From positions 1 to 19,067 of the forward strand of contig JAEWLC010000031.1 in NCBI GenBank assembly GCA_023393475.1: a DNA stretch of 19,067 nt, in the 5' to 3' direction. Source of the stretch: Pseudomonadota bacterium (GTDB lineage: Bacteria; Pseudomonadota; Alphaproteobacteria; Rhizobiales; Devosiaceae). The notes under the pieces were generated by a model that was not told the origin of the DNA, searched no databases, and saw only the letters and a list, made by a program, of their open reading frames with translations. Positions 7,442 through 14,239 of the stretch are shown piece after piece (position 1 is the stretch's first letter; the number at the start of each line of letters is the position of its first letter). Position numbers and translations under genes: made by a program.

Positions 7442-8372
7442 TCTTCTTGCCCTCGTGCCTGGTGTTTTTGGTTTCCAGCCGCCAGCGCTGGTTGGGATCG
7501 AGCGCGATCCGCATCCAGTTCGAGAGGAGGTTCAGCGACAGCGCCGTGATGACGATCAGCAACCCCGGCCAGAAGGCCAGCCACCATGCGGTGGTGAGGT
7601 ACGGCCGCCCCTGCGCCACCATCAGGCCCCAGGTGATGTCGGGCGGCTGCACGCCGATGCCGAGGAAACTGAGCGAGCTTTCGGCCAGCATGACGAAGGC
7701 GAAGTCGAGCGTCGCGATGGTCACCAGGGTCGGCGCCACCACCGGCAGGATATGGCGGAAGATGATGCGCCAGTGCGAGGCGCCCATCACCACCGCCGCC
7801 TGCACGAACATGCGCTCGCGCACTTCCAGCACCTCAGCGCGCGTGGTGCGGAGGTAGATCGGGATGCGGGTGATGGCGAGCACCAGGATCATGTTCGGGA
7901 TCGACGGACCGAGCACGTAGAGCACCACCACTGCCAGCAACAGCGAGGGGAAGCTCATGATCACGTCGGCGAGCCGCATGATCACCTGCGAGGTGTTCTT
8001 GCCCATGTAGCCGGCGATCAACCCGAAGGCCGCCCCGACTACCATCGAGGCCGCGACGGTGCCGGCGGCGATGAGGATGGTCGAGTGCGCGGCAACGATC
8101 AATCGGGCCAGCATCGGCCGGCCGAGGGAGTCGCCGCCGAGGAAGAACTCCCAGCCGCGCGCCAGGCTGAAGGGCGCGAAGTTGCGCCCGCGCAGGTTCT
8201 GGTCGTTCGCCATCTCACCGAGCAAGGCGGGTCCCAGCAGGGCGGCGGCGACGATCAGCAACAACACGATGGCGGAGACGAAGGCGAGCTTGTCGCGCCA
8301 CAGCATGCCGAGCAGCGCGGGTGCGCCGCGGGAAGCTGGTACCGGGCTCTTGGCGAGCGAAACGTCGGTCAT
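7434..8372 (-). CDS. ABC importer permease, DppC/OppC type
   Basis: A 312-residue inner-membrane permease with about six helices. It has an N-terminal cytoplasmic segment and first helix (FVSAIVLLLIVAAALLGPAL), typical of DppC/OppC proteins. The EAA loop is visible around MGASHWRIIFRHILPVVAP. A large periplasmic stretch after helix 1 carries GWEFFLGGDSLGRPMLARLI, the usual 'GTD.LGRD' region of the family. The ATG at 8372 has a strong ribosome binding site (AGGAGG) that includes the upstream permease stop codon, with a 12-base gap between the genes. It pairs with the DppB-type permease as the channel. The substrate cannot be told from the sequence; sugar acids, peptides and oligosaccharides are all known for this class. 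Confidence 0.95.
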   Translation of the reverse strand: MTDVSLAKSPVPASRGAPALLGMLWRDKLAFVSAIVLLLIVAAALLGPALLGEMANDQNLRGRNFAPFSLARGWEFFLGGDSLGRPMLARLIVAAHSTILIAAGTVAASMVVGAAFGLIAGYMGKNTSQVIMRLADVIMSFPSLLLAVVVLYVLGPSIPNMILVLAITRIPIYLRTTRAEVLEVRERMFVQAAVVMGASHWRIIFRHILPVVAPTLVTIATLDFAFVMLAESSLSFLGIGVQPPDITWGLMVAQGRPYLTTAWWLAFWPGLLIVITALSLNLLSNWMRIALDPNQRWRLETKNTRHEGKKNG

Positions 8373-8384
8373 TGGCGCCGCCTC

Positions 8385-9299
8385 CTAGTGCCTGATCCGG
8401 GGATCGAGAATCCCGTAGGCGATGTCGATCAGGATGTTCATGAGGAAGATGGCGAGCGCAGTGACCATGATCGCCGCCAGCACCACGTTGAAATCGCGCT
8501 GCAGGATCGAGTCGATCATCAGCTTGCCGATGCCGGGAAAACCAAAGATCGTCTCGACGATAACGGCGCCGTTGAGCATGGCGGCGGCCTGGTCGCCGAT
8601 CACGGTGATCACCGGCAGCATGCCGTTGCGCAGCGTGTGGACGAAGATCAGCGGCAGGTTCTTCACGCCCTTGGCGCGGGCGGTCTTCACGTAGGGTGCC
8701 GAGAGCGCCGAAAGCATCGACCCGCGCACCACCTGGACGACAAGGCCGAAGGGCCGGATGAACAGCACGGCGATCGGCAGTACCCAGTGCAGTGGGGTGC
8801 CGACGCCTGAGGTTGGCAGCCAGCCCAGCCCGATCGAGAAGATGACGATGGCGACGATGGCGATCCAGAAGTCTGGTGCGGAGGCACCGACCAGCGAGAC
8901 GATCGACACCAGTCGGTCGAAGAAGCCACCGACCTTGAAGGCCGCGAGCGAGCCCAGGATGATCGCGGCGACGACGACGATGCCCATGGTGATGAGCGCC
9001 AGCGGCAGTGTCCATGCATAGGCCTCGAGCACGACGTCGATTGCCGGCCGCGCCTTGCGCAGCGACTCGCCGAAATCCAGCTGGAGCAGGTCGAGGAGGT
9101 AGCGGCCGAACTGCTCGATCAGCGGCAGATCGAGCCCGTGCAGTGCGCGGAACTCCTGTTTCATCTGCTCGGTGGCATCGATGGGTAGGAACAGGACGGC
9201 CGGATCGCCCGTGAGGCGGGAGAGGAAGAAGACCAGCACCATGAGCCCGAACAGGGAGAGGAGGCTCGCGATAGCGCGCTGTCCGATCAATTTACCCAT
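8385..9299 (-). CDS. ABC importer permease, DppB/OppB type
   Basis: A 304-residue permease with about six helices starting near the N-terminus (LFGLMVLVFFLSRLTGDPAV). A periplasmic segment with LPLIEQFGRYLLDLLQLDFG follows, which is standard for DppB/OppB. The EAA loop reads YVKTARAKGVKNLPLIFVHT, and a late motif FGFPGIGKLMIDSI is also family-typical. The start ATG 9299 has an AAGGA ribosome binding site about 8 bases upstream. It follows the binding-protein gene after a 78-base gap that holds a strong hairpin, an arrangement often used to keep binding-protein levels above permease levels. Confidence 0.95.
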   Translation of the reverse strand: MGKLIGQRAIASLLSLFGLMVLVFFLSRLTGDPAVLFLPIDATEQMKQEFRALHGLDLPLIEQFGRYLLDLLQLDFGESLRKARPAIDVVLEAYAWTLPLALITMGIVVVAAIILGSLAAFKVGGFFDRLVSIVSLVGASAPDFWIAIVAIVIFSIGLGWLPTSGVGTPLHWVLPIAVLFIRPFGLVVQVVRGSMLSALSAPYVKTARAKGVKNLPLIFVHTLRNGMLPVITVIGDQAAAMLNGAVIVETIFGFPGIGKLMIDSILQRDFNVVLAAIMVTALAIFLMNILIDIAYGILDPRIRH

Positions 9300-9324
9300 G
9301 GGCGACGTCCTTACCGTAAAGGCA

Positions 9325-9354
9325 GCAATGCCGGACCGTGGGGTCCGGCATTGC
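9325..9354 (-). promoter_or_regulatory. Perfect 13-bp stem-loop between binding-protein and permease genes
   Basis: The arms GCAATGCCGGACC and GGTCCGGCATTGC are exact reverse complements with a four-base loop. There is no T-run on the minus strand after it (TGCCTTTACGG follows), so it is not a standard intrinsic terminator. In ABC operons such hairpins usually protect the upstream binding-protein mRNA or cause partial read-through. Confidence 0.7.
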
Positions 9355-9377
9355 CGATTGTAGTCCCGAGCCGAGCC

Positions 9378-10886
9378 TTACTTGAAGCCGATCTCGCTGA
9401 GCTGCAGCTGCTGGTTGGTGGCGATGGTCGGGGTGAAGTCGAGACGCTCGCTCACCCGGCTGTGGCCGACCATGTGGAACAGCAGGGCGTCGGCGACGAT
9501 GTCCTGCTGCACATAGGCGAACAGCTCGGACCAGAGCGCGGCGCGCTCGTCACCGGTCGCGGCGCTGGCCTTCTCGATCAGCTCGTCGACCTTGGGGTCG
9601 TTGACGCCCGACTGGGTGCCCTGGCTGTGGTACTTGAAGTACATCGAGAACACCGGATCGCCGCGCGAGTTGTCGTGCTGCGCGACGACGAGCTGGGCCG
9701 GACGCCCCTCGGGATACGGCTTCGAGTAGTACTGCTCGTGCTCGGCCACTTCGACCATGCGGAGGCTGGCGTTGAAGCCGACTTCGTTGAGCATGTCGAC
9801 CAGCGCTTCACCGACTTCGGTGACGTGCGGGAAGTTCTCGGTGCGGGCGATGACTTCGACCGGCGCCTTGATGTTGACGCCGGCAGCCTCGGCTTCGGCG
9901 AGCCAGGCCTTGGCCTGCTCGGGATCATAGGCCGGCGGGGTCAGGCTGGAGTTCCAGCCGAGCGTGGTCGGCGGGACCATGGCGACGGCGAGTTCGGTGC
10001 CGGCGGCGAGCACGGTGCCGATGAAGGCCTCGCGGTCGATAGCGGCGTTGAGCGCCTTGCGGACGCGGAGGTCACCCATCGGCTCGACCGTCTGGTCGAT
10101 GCGCAGGTACACCGTTTCCGAGTTCGGGTAGGTGAAGTCGGTCTTGGGGTTGGTCGCTTCCACTTCGGTGATCTGCGGAGCGATGTCCGCCTCGCCCGCT
10201 TCCACCATGGCGGCACGCACGGCCGGCTCGGAGCGGAACACGTAGGTGGCCTTGGTCACGGCAGGGGCCTCGCCCCAATAGTCGTCGCGGCGCTCGAGCA
10301 CGATCTGCTGGCCGGCGGTCCAGTCGGTCAGCTTGTATGGGCCGGTGCCGATCGGATCGCGCACGAACTCGACCGGGGTTTCGGCCGGAACGATGGTGAC
10401 CAGCGACATCAGCAGCGGCAGGATCGGCTGAGCCGGGGTCGCGGTGACGTCGATCGTGTTGGCGTCGACGACGTTGAAGTCGAGCTTGGTGTCGGCGAAG
10501 TAGCGCTTGCTCTCGCAGGTGATCTGGTCGCTAAAGACGCGATCGAACGAGTGCTTGACGTCGGCGGCGTCGAAATCGGTACCGTCGGAGAACTTCACGC
10601 CCTGGCGCAACTTGAACTGCCAGGTGCCGTTGCCCTTGTCTTCCCAGCTCTCGGCCAGGCGCGGCATCAGCCCCTTGCCGCCGCGCACGTCGAGCTCGGT
10701 CAGCGTTTCCGAGATGTTCTCCATGATGACGCGGCCGATATTGGAGCGCGTCGCCATGCAGGGTTCGACGAGGTCCAGCTCTTCGCTGAGAACCACGGTG
10801 ATGTCGGTGCTGGATTGTGCCAGCGCCGGGGCTGCTACCAGCCCCGTGGCCAGCATGGCGCCGACCAGAACGTGCTTGATGATCAA
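9378..10886 (-). CDS. Periplasmic solute-binding protein, family 5 (peptide/nickel/oligosaccharide type)
   Basis: A 502-residue extracytoplasmic binding protein. The start is TTG 10886, chosen because GGGAGG lies 5 bases upstream and a clear signal peptide begins there (MIIKHVLVGAMLATGLVAAP, cleavage after ALA near residue 23). The mature protein shows the family 5 pattern: PRLAESWEDKGNGTWQFKLR, then GVKFSDGTDFDAADVKHSFD, then DPIGTGPYKLTDW. Two cysteines (EPCMATRSN and ITCESKRY) could form a disulfide. Family 5 proteins bind peptides, opines, glycosides or oligosaccharides. The operon contains sugar-acid enzymes but no peptidase, so a sugar-acid-bearing ligand is more likely here; this is inference. 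It is the first gene of the minus-strand operon. Confidence 0.95.
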   Translation of the reverse strand: MIIKHVLVGAMLATGLVAAPALAQSSTDITVVLSEELDLVEPCMATRSNIGRVIMENISETLTELDVRGGKGLMPRLAESWEDKGNGTWQFKLRQGVKFSDGTDFDAADVKHSFDRVFSDQITCESKRYFADTKLDFNVVDANTIDVTATPAQPILPLLMSLVTIVPAETPVEFVRDPIGTGPYKLTDWTAGQQIVLERRDDYWGEAPAVTKATYVFRSEPAVRAAMVEAGEADIAPQITEVEATNPKTDFTYPNSETVYLRIDQTVEPMGDLRVRKALNAAIDREAFIGTVLAAGTELAVAMVPPTTLGWNSSLTPPAYDPEQAKAWLAEAEAAGVNIKAPVEVIARTENFPHVTEVGEALVDMLNEVGFNASLRMVEVAEHEQYYSKPYPEGRPAQLVVAQHDNSRGDPVFSMYFKYHSQGTQSGVNDPKVDELIEKASAATGDERAALWSELFAYVQQDIVADALLFHMVGHSRVSERLDFTPTIATNQQLQLSEIGFK

Positions 10887-11009
10887 GTCATCCTCCCATC
10901 GCAGCTCTTGCGGATGGCGCGGACAGAGCTGCGAGCGGCCCGCGCGGTAATCCCCCATGCGCCGCTTTGGCGGCTGCGGATTGTCGCGCAGCTAAGCCGA
11001 GCCGCGACT

Positions 11010-11023
11010 TAGTTGTCAAACTA
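11010..11023. promoter_or_regulatory. Likely GntR/FadR-type operator
   Basis: TAGTTGTCAAACTA has 5-base arms (TAGTT/AACTA). Its core TTGTCAAACTA (11013-11023) fits the FadR-subfamily consensus T-N-G-T-N3-A-C-N-A at every fixed position. It overlaps the putative minus-strand -35 hexamer, so binding would block the transporter operon promoter. The regulator encoded at 4091-4792 is the natural candidate. Confidence 0.5.
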
Positions 11024-11132
11024 AAACTGACTCAGACCACCATTCGCTGTCTGCGTTGAAATCTAACTACTTGATAATTCAACATAAACTTGATAGCATC
11101 AGCGTCATCCAGTCGCACCATCCGAATGAATA

Positions 11133-11147
11133 TAACTTGACAACATG
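11133..11147. promoter_or_regulatory. Second, weaker operator-like site / plus-strand -35
   Basis: TAACTTGACAACATG shares TTGACAAC with the minus-strand reading of the 11010-11023 site, in opposite orientation about 123 bases away. It keeps the TTGTCAA core but not the AC half of the consensus. It also contains a TTGACA hexamer facing the enzyme operon, so it may be only a promoter element. Confidence 0.35.
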
Positions 11148-11190
11148 TGCGCGGCTGTGACTTCTGCAGCCAACCAGCCAAGGGGGGAAG

Positions 11191-12363
11191 ATGAATCCGG
11201 ACGAGATAGCGGCGCGTATGGATGGCAGGCTCGCCAGTGGCGCCGACGGGCGCCTAGAGGCGCTCCTCGCCTCACCCATGGTGCAGAACCATGCCGCCTT
11301 CATCGAACTGCTCGACGACGGCTCGCTCGCCTGCCTGTGGTTTGGCGGCACGCTCGAGGGCAAGTCGGATATCTCGATCCACGGCACGGTCCTCGCGCCG
11401 GGCGCCGACGCCTGGGGCCCGACCGTCCAGCTCAGCCACGACGCCGAGCGTTCGGAGCAGAACCCTGTCCTCACCCGCGACGGCGTCGGCAACTGGCAGC
11501 TCATCCACACTGCCCAGCCCGCCGGCAACCAGGACGAGTGCCTGCTGCGCATCCGCCCCGTCACGCTCGAGGGCGACCGGCTGGTCGGCGGCGAACCGCG
11601 CACCATCGACCTGCCGCTCGGCACCTTCGTCCGCGCCCGTTTCGTGCGCCGCAAGGATGGCGCGTGGATGATGCCGGTCTTCCGCTGCATCCCGCGCGCC
11701 GGCCAGCGCTGGAACGGCAGCCACGATACCGCCGGTGTGGCGGTGAGCGACGACAACGGCCAGACCTGGACGCTGGCGGAAGTACCCAGCTCGATCGGCT
11801 CAGTCCACATGACCATCGTGCCACTCGACGGCGACCACATGGTCGCCTTCTACCGGCGCCGCCAGTCGGATTTCGTGCATCGCTCGGAAAGCCTCGACGG
11901 CGGCTTCACCTGGTCGGCGCCCGAGCCGACTGACGTGCCCAACAACAATTCCTCGATCAACGTCATCCGCCTCGCCGATGGCCGCCTCGCCATGGTGTGC
12001 AACCCGACATCCGCCGCCACTTCCGGTGATCGCCGCCAGTCGCTCTATGACGAGATCGAGGCCGGCGACGACCGTCCCGACGCTACCGGCGGCTGCTCGC
12101 CGGTCTGGGGCGTGCCGCGCGCGCCGCTGACGCTCTGCATCTCGACCGATAGCGGCCGCACCTGGCCCAAGCGCCGCATCGTCGACGACAGTACCGGCAC
12201 CTGCCTCACCAACAACTCGGTGGACGGCAAGAACAAGGAGCTGTCCTACCCGTACCTGCTGGAAGGCCCGGATGGGGCGCTGCACGTCGCCTACACCTAC
12301 TTCCGCCGCGCGATAAAGTATGTCCGTCTCCCCGCGGGATGGATCGACGGAGCAAGTTCGTGA
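11191..12363 (+). CDS. Cytoplasmic sialidase-like Asp-box (BNR) beta-propeller enzyme
   Basis: A 390-residue protein with three clear Asp boxes, SDDNGQTW (186-193), SLDGGFTW (234-241) and STDSGRTW (318-325), implying a six-bladed beta-propeller as in sialidases. The C-terminal motif ELSYPYLLEGPDGALHVAYT (from 350) followed by FRRAIKYVRL is typical of the BNR_2 sialidase-like family. There is no signal peptide or membrane helix, so it acts in the cytoplasm on an imported compound. Nothing else for sialic acid catabolism (NanK, NanE or NagB type) is visible, so a true sialidase role is doubtful. A glycosidase or lyase on a sugar-acid glycoside fits the operon better. It is the first gene of the plus-strand operon, with ribosome binding site AGGGGGGAAG. 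The next gene overlaps it as GTGA. Confidence 0.85.
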   Translation: MNPDEIAARMDGRLASGADGRLEALLASPMVQNHAAFIELLDDGSLACLWFGGTLEGKSDISIHGTVLAPGADAWGPTVQLSHDAERSEQNPVLTRDGVGNWQLIHTAQPAGNQDECLLRIRPVTLEGDRLVGGEPRTIDLPLGTFVRARFVRRKDGAWMMPVFRCIPRAGQRWNGSHDTAGVAVSDDNGQTWTLAEVPSSIGSVHMTIVPLDGDHMVAFYRRRQSDFVHRSESLDGGFTWSAPEPTDVPNNNSSINVIRLADGRLAMVCNPTSAATSGDRRQSLYDEIEAGDDRPDATGGCSPVWGVPRAPLTLCISTDSGRTWPKRRIVDDSTGTCLTNNSVDGKNKELSYPYLLEGPDGALHVAYTYFRRAIKYVRLPAGWIDGASS

Positions 12364-13307
12364 GCGACATCATCGGTATCACCATGGGCGACCCGGCCGG
12401 CGTCGGACCCGAAATCTCGGTCAAGGCCGTCGCGGAGATGAGCGCCGAGGATCGCGCGCGAACCCGCATCTACGGTAACCGCGAGACACTGGATGAAGCG
12501 GTGAAGGCGACCGGCGTCAGCGTCGATCTCGACGCCGTCGTGATCGACCTCCCCGTCGAGGGCGGTCCGCTCCCCTGGGGCAAGCTCGATCCGCACGCCG
12601 GCGATGCCGCGTTCCGCTTCATCGAGCGGGCGGTGCGCGACGCGCAGGCCGGCGAGATCGGCTGCATCGTCACCGCGCCGATCAACAAGGAAGCGCTGAA
12701 CCTCGCCGGGCACCACTATGACGGCCATACCGGCATGCTGGCGGCGCTCACCGGCCAGAAGTCGGCCTTCATGCTGCTCGGCTCGGAGCGGCTGAAGGTC
12801 ATCCACGTCTCGACCCATGTGTCGCTGAAGACCGCGATCGACCGGGCGACGCCCGAGCGCATCCTCGCCACCATCCGCGCCGGCAACGAGCACCTGAAGC
12901 GCATCGGCTACGCGCAGCCGCGCATCGCCGTGGCCGGCATCAATCCGCATTGCGGCGAGAACGGCCTGTTCGGCACCGAGGACGATGCGCAGGTGGTGCC
13001 TGCAGTCGCCATGGCGCGAGCCGAAGGGATCGACGTCGCCGGCCCCATCTCGGCCGATACGGTCTATCACCGCGCCTATAACGGCGCCTTCGACCTCGTC
13101 ATCGCCCAGTACCACGACCAGGGCCATATCCCGATCAAGCTCGTCGCCTTCGACACCGCGGTGAACGTGTCGCTCGGCCTGCCCATCGATCGCACCTCGG
13201 TCGATCACGGCACGGCCTTCGACATCGCCGGCACCGGCAAGGCCAACCACACCAACATGAACGCCGCCATTGCCTATGCGCGGCGCCTGGCATCGGGGAA
13301 CAAGTGA
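12360..13307 (+). CDS. pdxA2: PdxA2-type 4-phospho-threonate/erythronate dehydrogenase (decarboxylating)
   Basis: A 315-residue PdxA-family enzyme. Motifs are ITMGDPAGVGPEIS at the N-terminus, CIVTAPINKEAL and GHTGML, and three metal-binding histidines: H153 (VSTHVSL), H197 (INPHCGE) and H252 (AQYHDQGHIPIK). PdxA oxidises 4-phosphohydroxythreonine for vitamin B6. The PdxA2 branch instead oxidises and decarboxylates 4-phospho-D-threonate or -erythronate to DHAP and CO2, working with DUF1537 kinases. The presence of such a kinase across the divergent promoter points to PdxA2. The start is GTG 12360, overlapping the previous stop as GTGA with GGAG 8 bases upstream; ATG 12339 in the same frame is an alternative that would add seven residues. 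Confidence 0.9.
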   Translation: MSDIIGITMGDPAGVGPEISVKAVAEMSAEDRARTRIYGNRETLDEAVKATGVSVDLDAVVIDLPVEGGPLPWGKLDPHAGDAAFRFIERAVRDAQAGEIGCIVTAPINKEALNLAGHHYDGHTGMLAALTGQKSAFMLLGSERLKVIHVSTHVSLKTAIDRATPERILATIRAGNEHLKRIGYAQPRIAVAGINPHCGENGLFGTEDDAQVVPAVAMARAEGIDVAGPISADTVYHRAYNGAFDLVIAQYHDQGHIPIKLVAFDTAVNVSLGLPIDRTSVDHGTAFDIAGTGKANHTNMNAAIAYARRLASGNK

Positions 13308-14239
13308 CCACTAATACTGCGACTGCGTTCCCGATCCACGGCGTCTTCTGCGCCTCGGCGACCCCCGTGCTGGCCGACGGCACGCCCGACCACGCGACCT
13401 TTGCCGCGCACTGCAAGGCGCTGCTCGCCGAAGGCTGCGACGGCATCGCGATGCTCGGCACCACCGGCGAAGCCAACTCGTTCAGCATCAAGCAGCGCAT
13501 GGAGCTGGTGGAGAAGCTCATCGCCGCCGGCGTCGATGCCGGCCGGCTGCTGCCCGGCACCTCGCAGACCAATGTCGCCGACACCGTCACGCTGACGCGT
13601 CACGCACTCGATGCCGGCGTGCAAGCCAGCGTCGTGCTGCCGCCCTTCTACTACAAGGGCGTGAGCGACGAGGGCCTGTTCCGCTTCTATGCCGAGGTCA
13701 TCGAGGGGGTCGGCAGCGACAAGCTGCGCGTCGTGCTCTACCACATTCCACCCATCGCCCAGGTCGGGCTGTCGCTGGAACTGACCGGCCGGTTGCTCGA
13801 GGCCTTCCCCGGCATCGTCGTCGGCATCAAGGACAGCTCCGGCAAGCTCGACAGCATGCAGGCCTTCGCCTCCTCGTTCGAGAACTTCTCCGTCCTCGCC
13901 GGCGCCGATCCGTTCATGCTGCCGCTGCTCCGCTCCGGCGGGGCCGGCTGCATAACCTCGAGCTCCAACCTGATCGGCAGGCACCTGCGCGTCGTGTTCG
14001 ACAACTGGTCCGACGAGGGCAAGACCGCCGAAGTCGAAGCCGCGCAGGCCCGCATCAACGCCTGGCGCGACCTGTCCAACGCCTATGTGCAGCTTCCGAC
14101 CGTCAAGGCCATGCTGGCGAAGCGCCGCGGCCATGACGGCTGGACCCGGGTGCGTCCGCCGCTCGTCGAGTTGTCCGCCGACGAAATCGCCATCGTCTGG
14201 GCCCGGATGAGCGAACTAGAGGCAGCAGAAAATGTCTGA
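13304..14239 (+). CDS. DapA-superfamily (class I) aldolase/dehydratase
   Basis: A 311-residue protein of the dihydrodipicolinate synthase/N-acetylneuraminate lyase superfamily. It has GTTGEANS (52-59), the catalytic tyrosine Y146 in YHIPP, and the Schiff-base lysine K176 in GIKDSSG. The arginine that follows the tyrosine motif in true DHDPS, and binds its substrate carboxylate, is not seen (YHIPPIAQVG). It is therefore unlikely to make lysine. It more likely cleaves or dehydrates a 2-keto-3-deoxy sugar acid or related 2-oxo acid, as YagE/YjhH or KDG aldolases do. The GTG start overlaps the PdxA2 stop as GTGA, and its own stop overlaps the dehydrogenase start by 8 bases, indicating tight coupling. 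The products could be pyruvate plus an aldehyde, the aldehyde being reduced by the next enzyme; this is inference. Confidence 0.9.
   Translation: MTTNTATAFPIHGVFCASATPVLADGTPDHATFAAHCKALLAEGCDGIAMLGTTGEANSFSIKQRMELVEKLIAAGVDAGRLLPGTSQTNVADTVTLTRHALDAGVQASVVLPPFYYKGVSDEGLFRFYAEVIEGVGSDKLRVVLYHIPPIAQVGLSLELTGRLLEAFPGIVVGIKDSSGKLDSMQAFASSFENFSVLAGADPFMLPLLRSGGAGCITSSSNLIGRHLRVVFDNWSDEGKTAEVEAAQARINAWRDLSNAYVQLPTVKAMLAKRRGHDGWTRVRPPLVELSADEIAIVWARMSELEAAENV

Larger units (their letters stand above)
10887..11190. promoter_or_regulatory. Divergent control region between the transporter and enzyme operons
   Basis: This 304-base stretch holds no gene. It is AT-rich in the middle (about 11005-11145), unlike its surroundings. 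On the minus strand TTGACA (11019-11014) is followed after 17-18 bases by CTTAGC/TTAGCT (10996-10990). On the plus strand TTGACA (11137-11142) points toward the enzyme operon, with only a weak -10. ACTTGATA occurs twice between them (11069-11076 and 11088-11095), and GTTGAA (11055-11060) and TTCAAC (11078-11083) form an inverted pair. A small hairpin GCCGC-TTTG-GCGGC (10961-10974) would lie in the binding-protein leader. The enzyme operon has a good ribosome binding site (AGGGGGGAAG) right before ATG 11191. Confidence 0.65.

Noticed and set aside
7227..8810. Plus-strand open frame (527 codons) opposite the ATPase and permease genes
   Set aside because: His/Asp/Arg/Gln-rich composition with no domain, spanning two real genes on the other strand.
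9351..11012. Long plus-strand open frame (553 codons) opposite the binding-protein gene
   Set aside because: It is the antisense of a clear family 5 binding protein; its Gly/Asp/Val/Arg-rich translation is typical of the complement of a GC-rich gene and has no motif.
12360..13307. Vitamin B6 biosynthesis PdxA
   Set aside because: No other pdx gene nearby, while a DUF1537 kinase and sugar-acid genes accompany it, the context of PdxA2.
12297..14134. Minus-strand open frames opposite PdxA2 and the DapA-type gene
   Set aside because: They are shadows of well-conserved enzymes whose catalytic motifs are intact on the plus strand.
11191..14239. Sialic acid catabolic operon (sialidase plus NanA-like lyase)
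   Set aside because: The propeller protein is cytoplasmic, and no ManNAc kinase, epimerase or sialic acid transporter is present; kinase and PdxA2 point to four-carbon acids instead.
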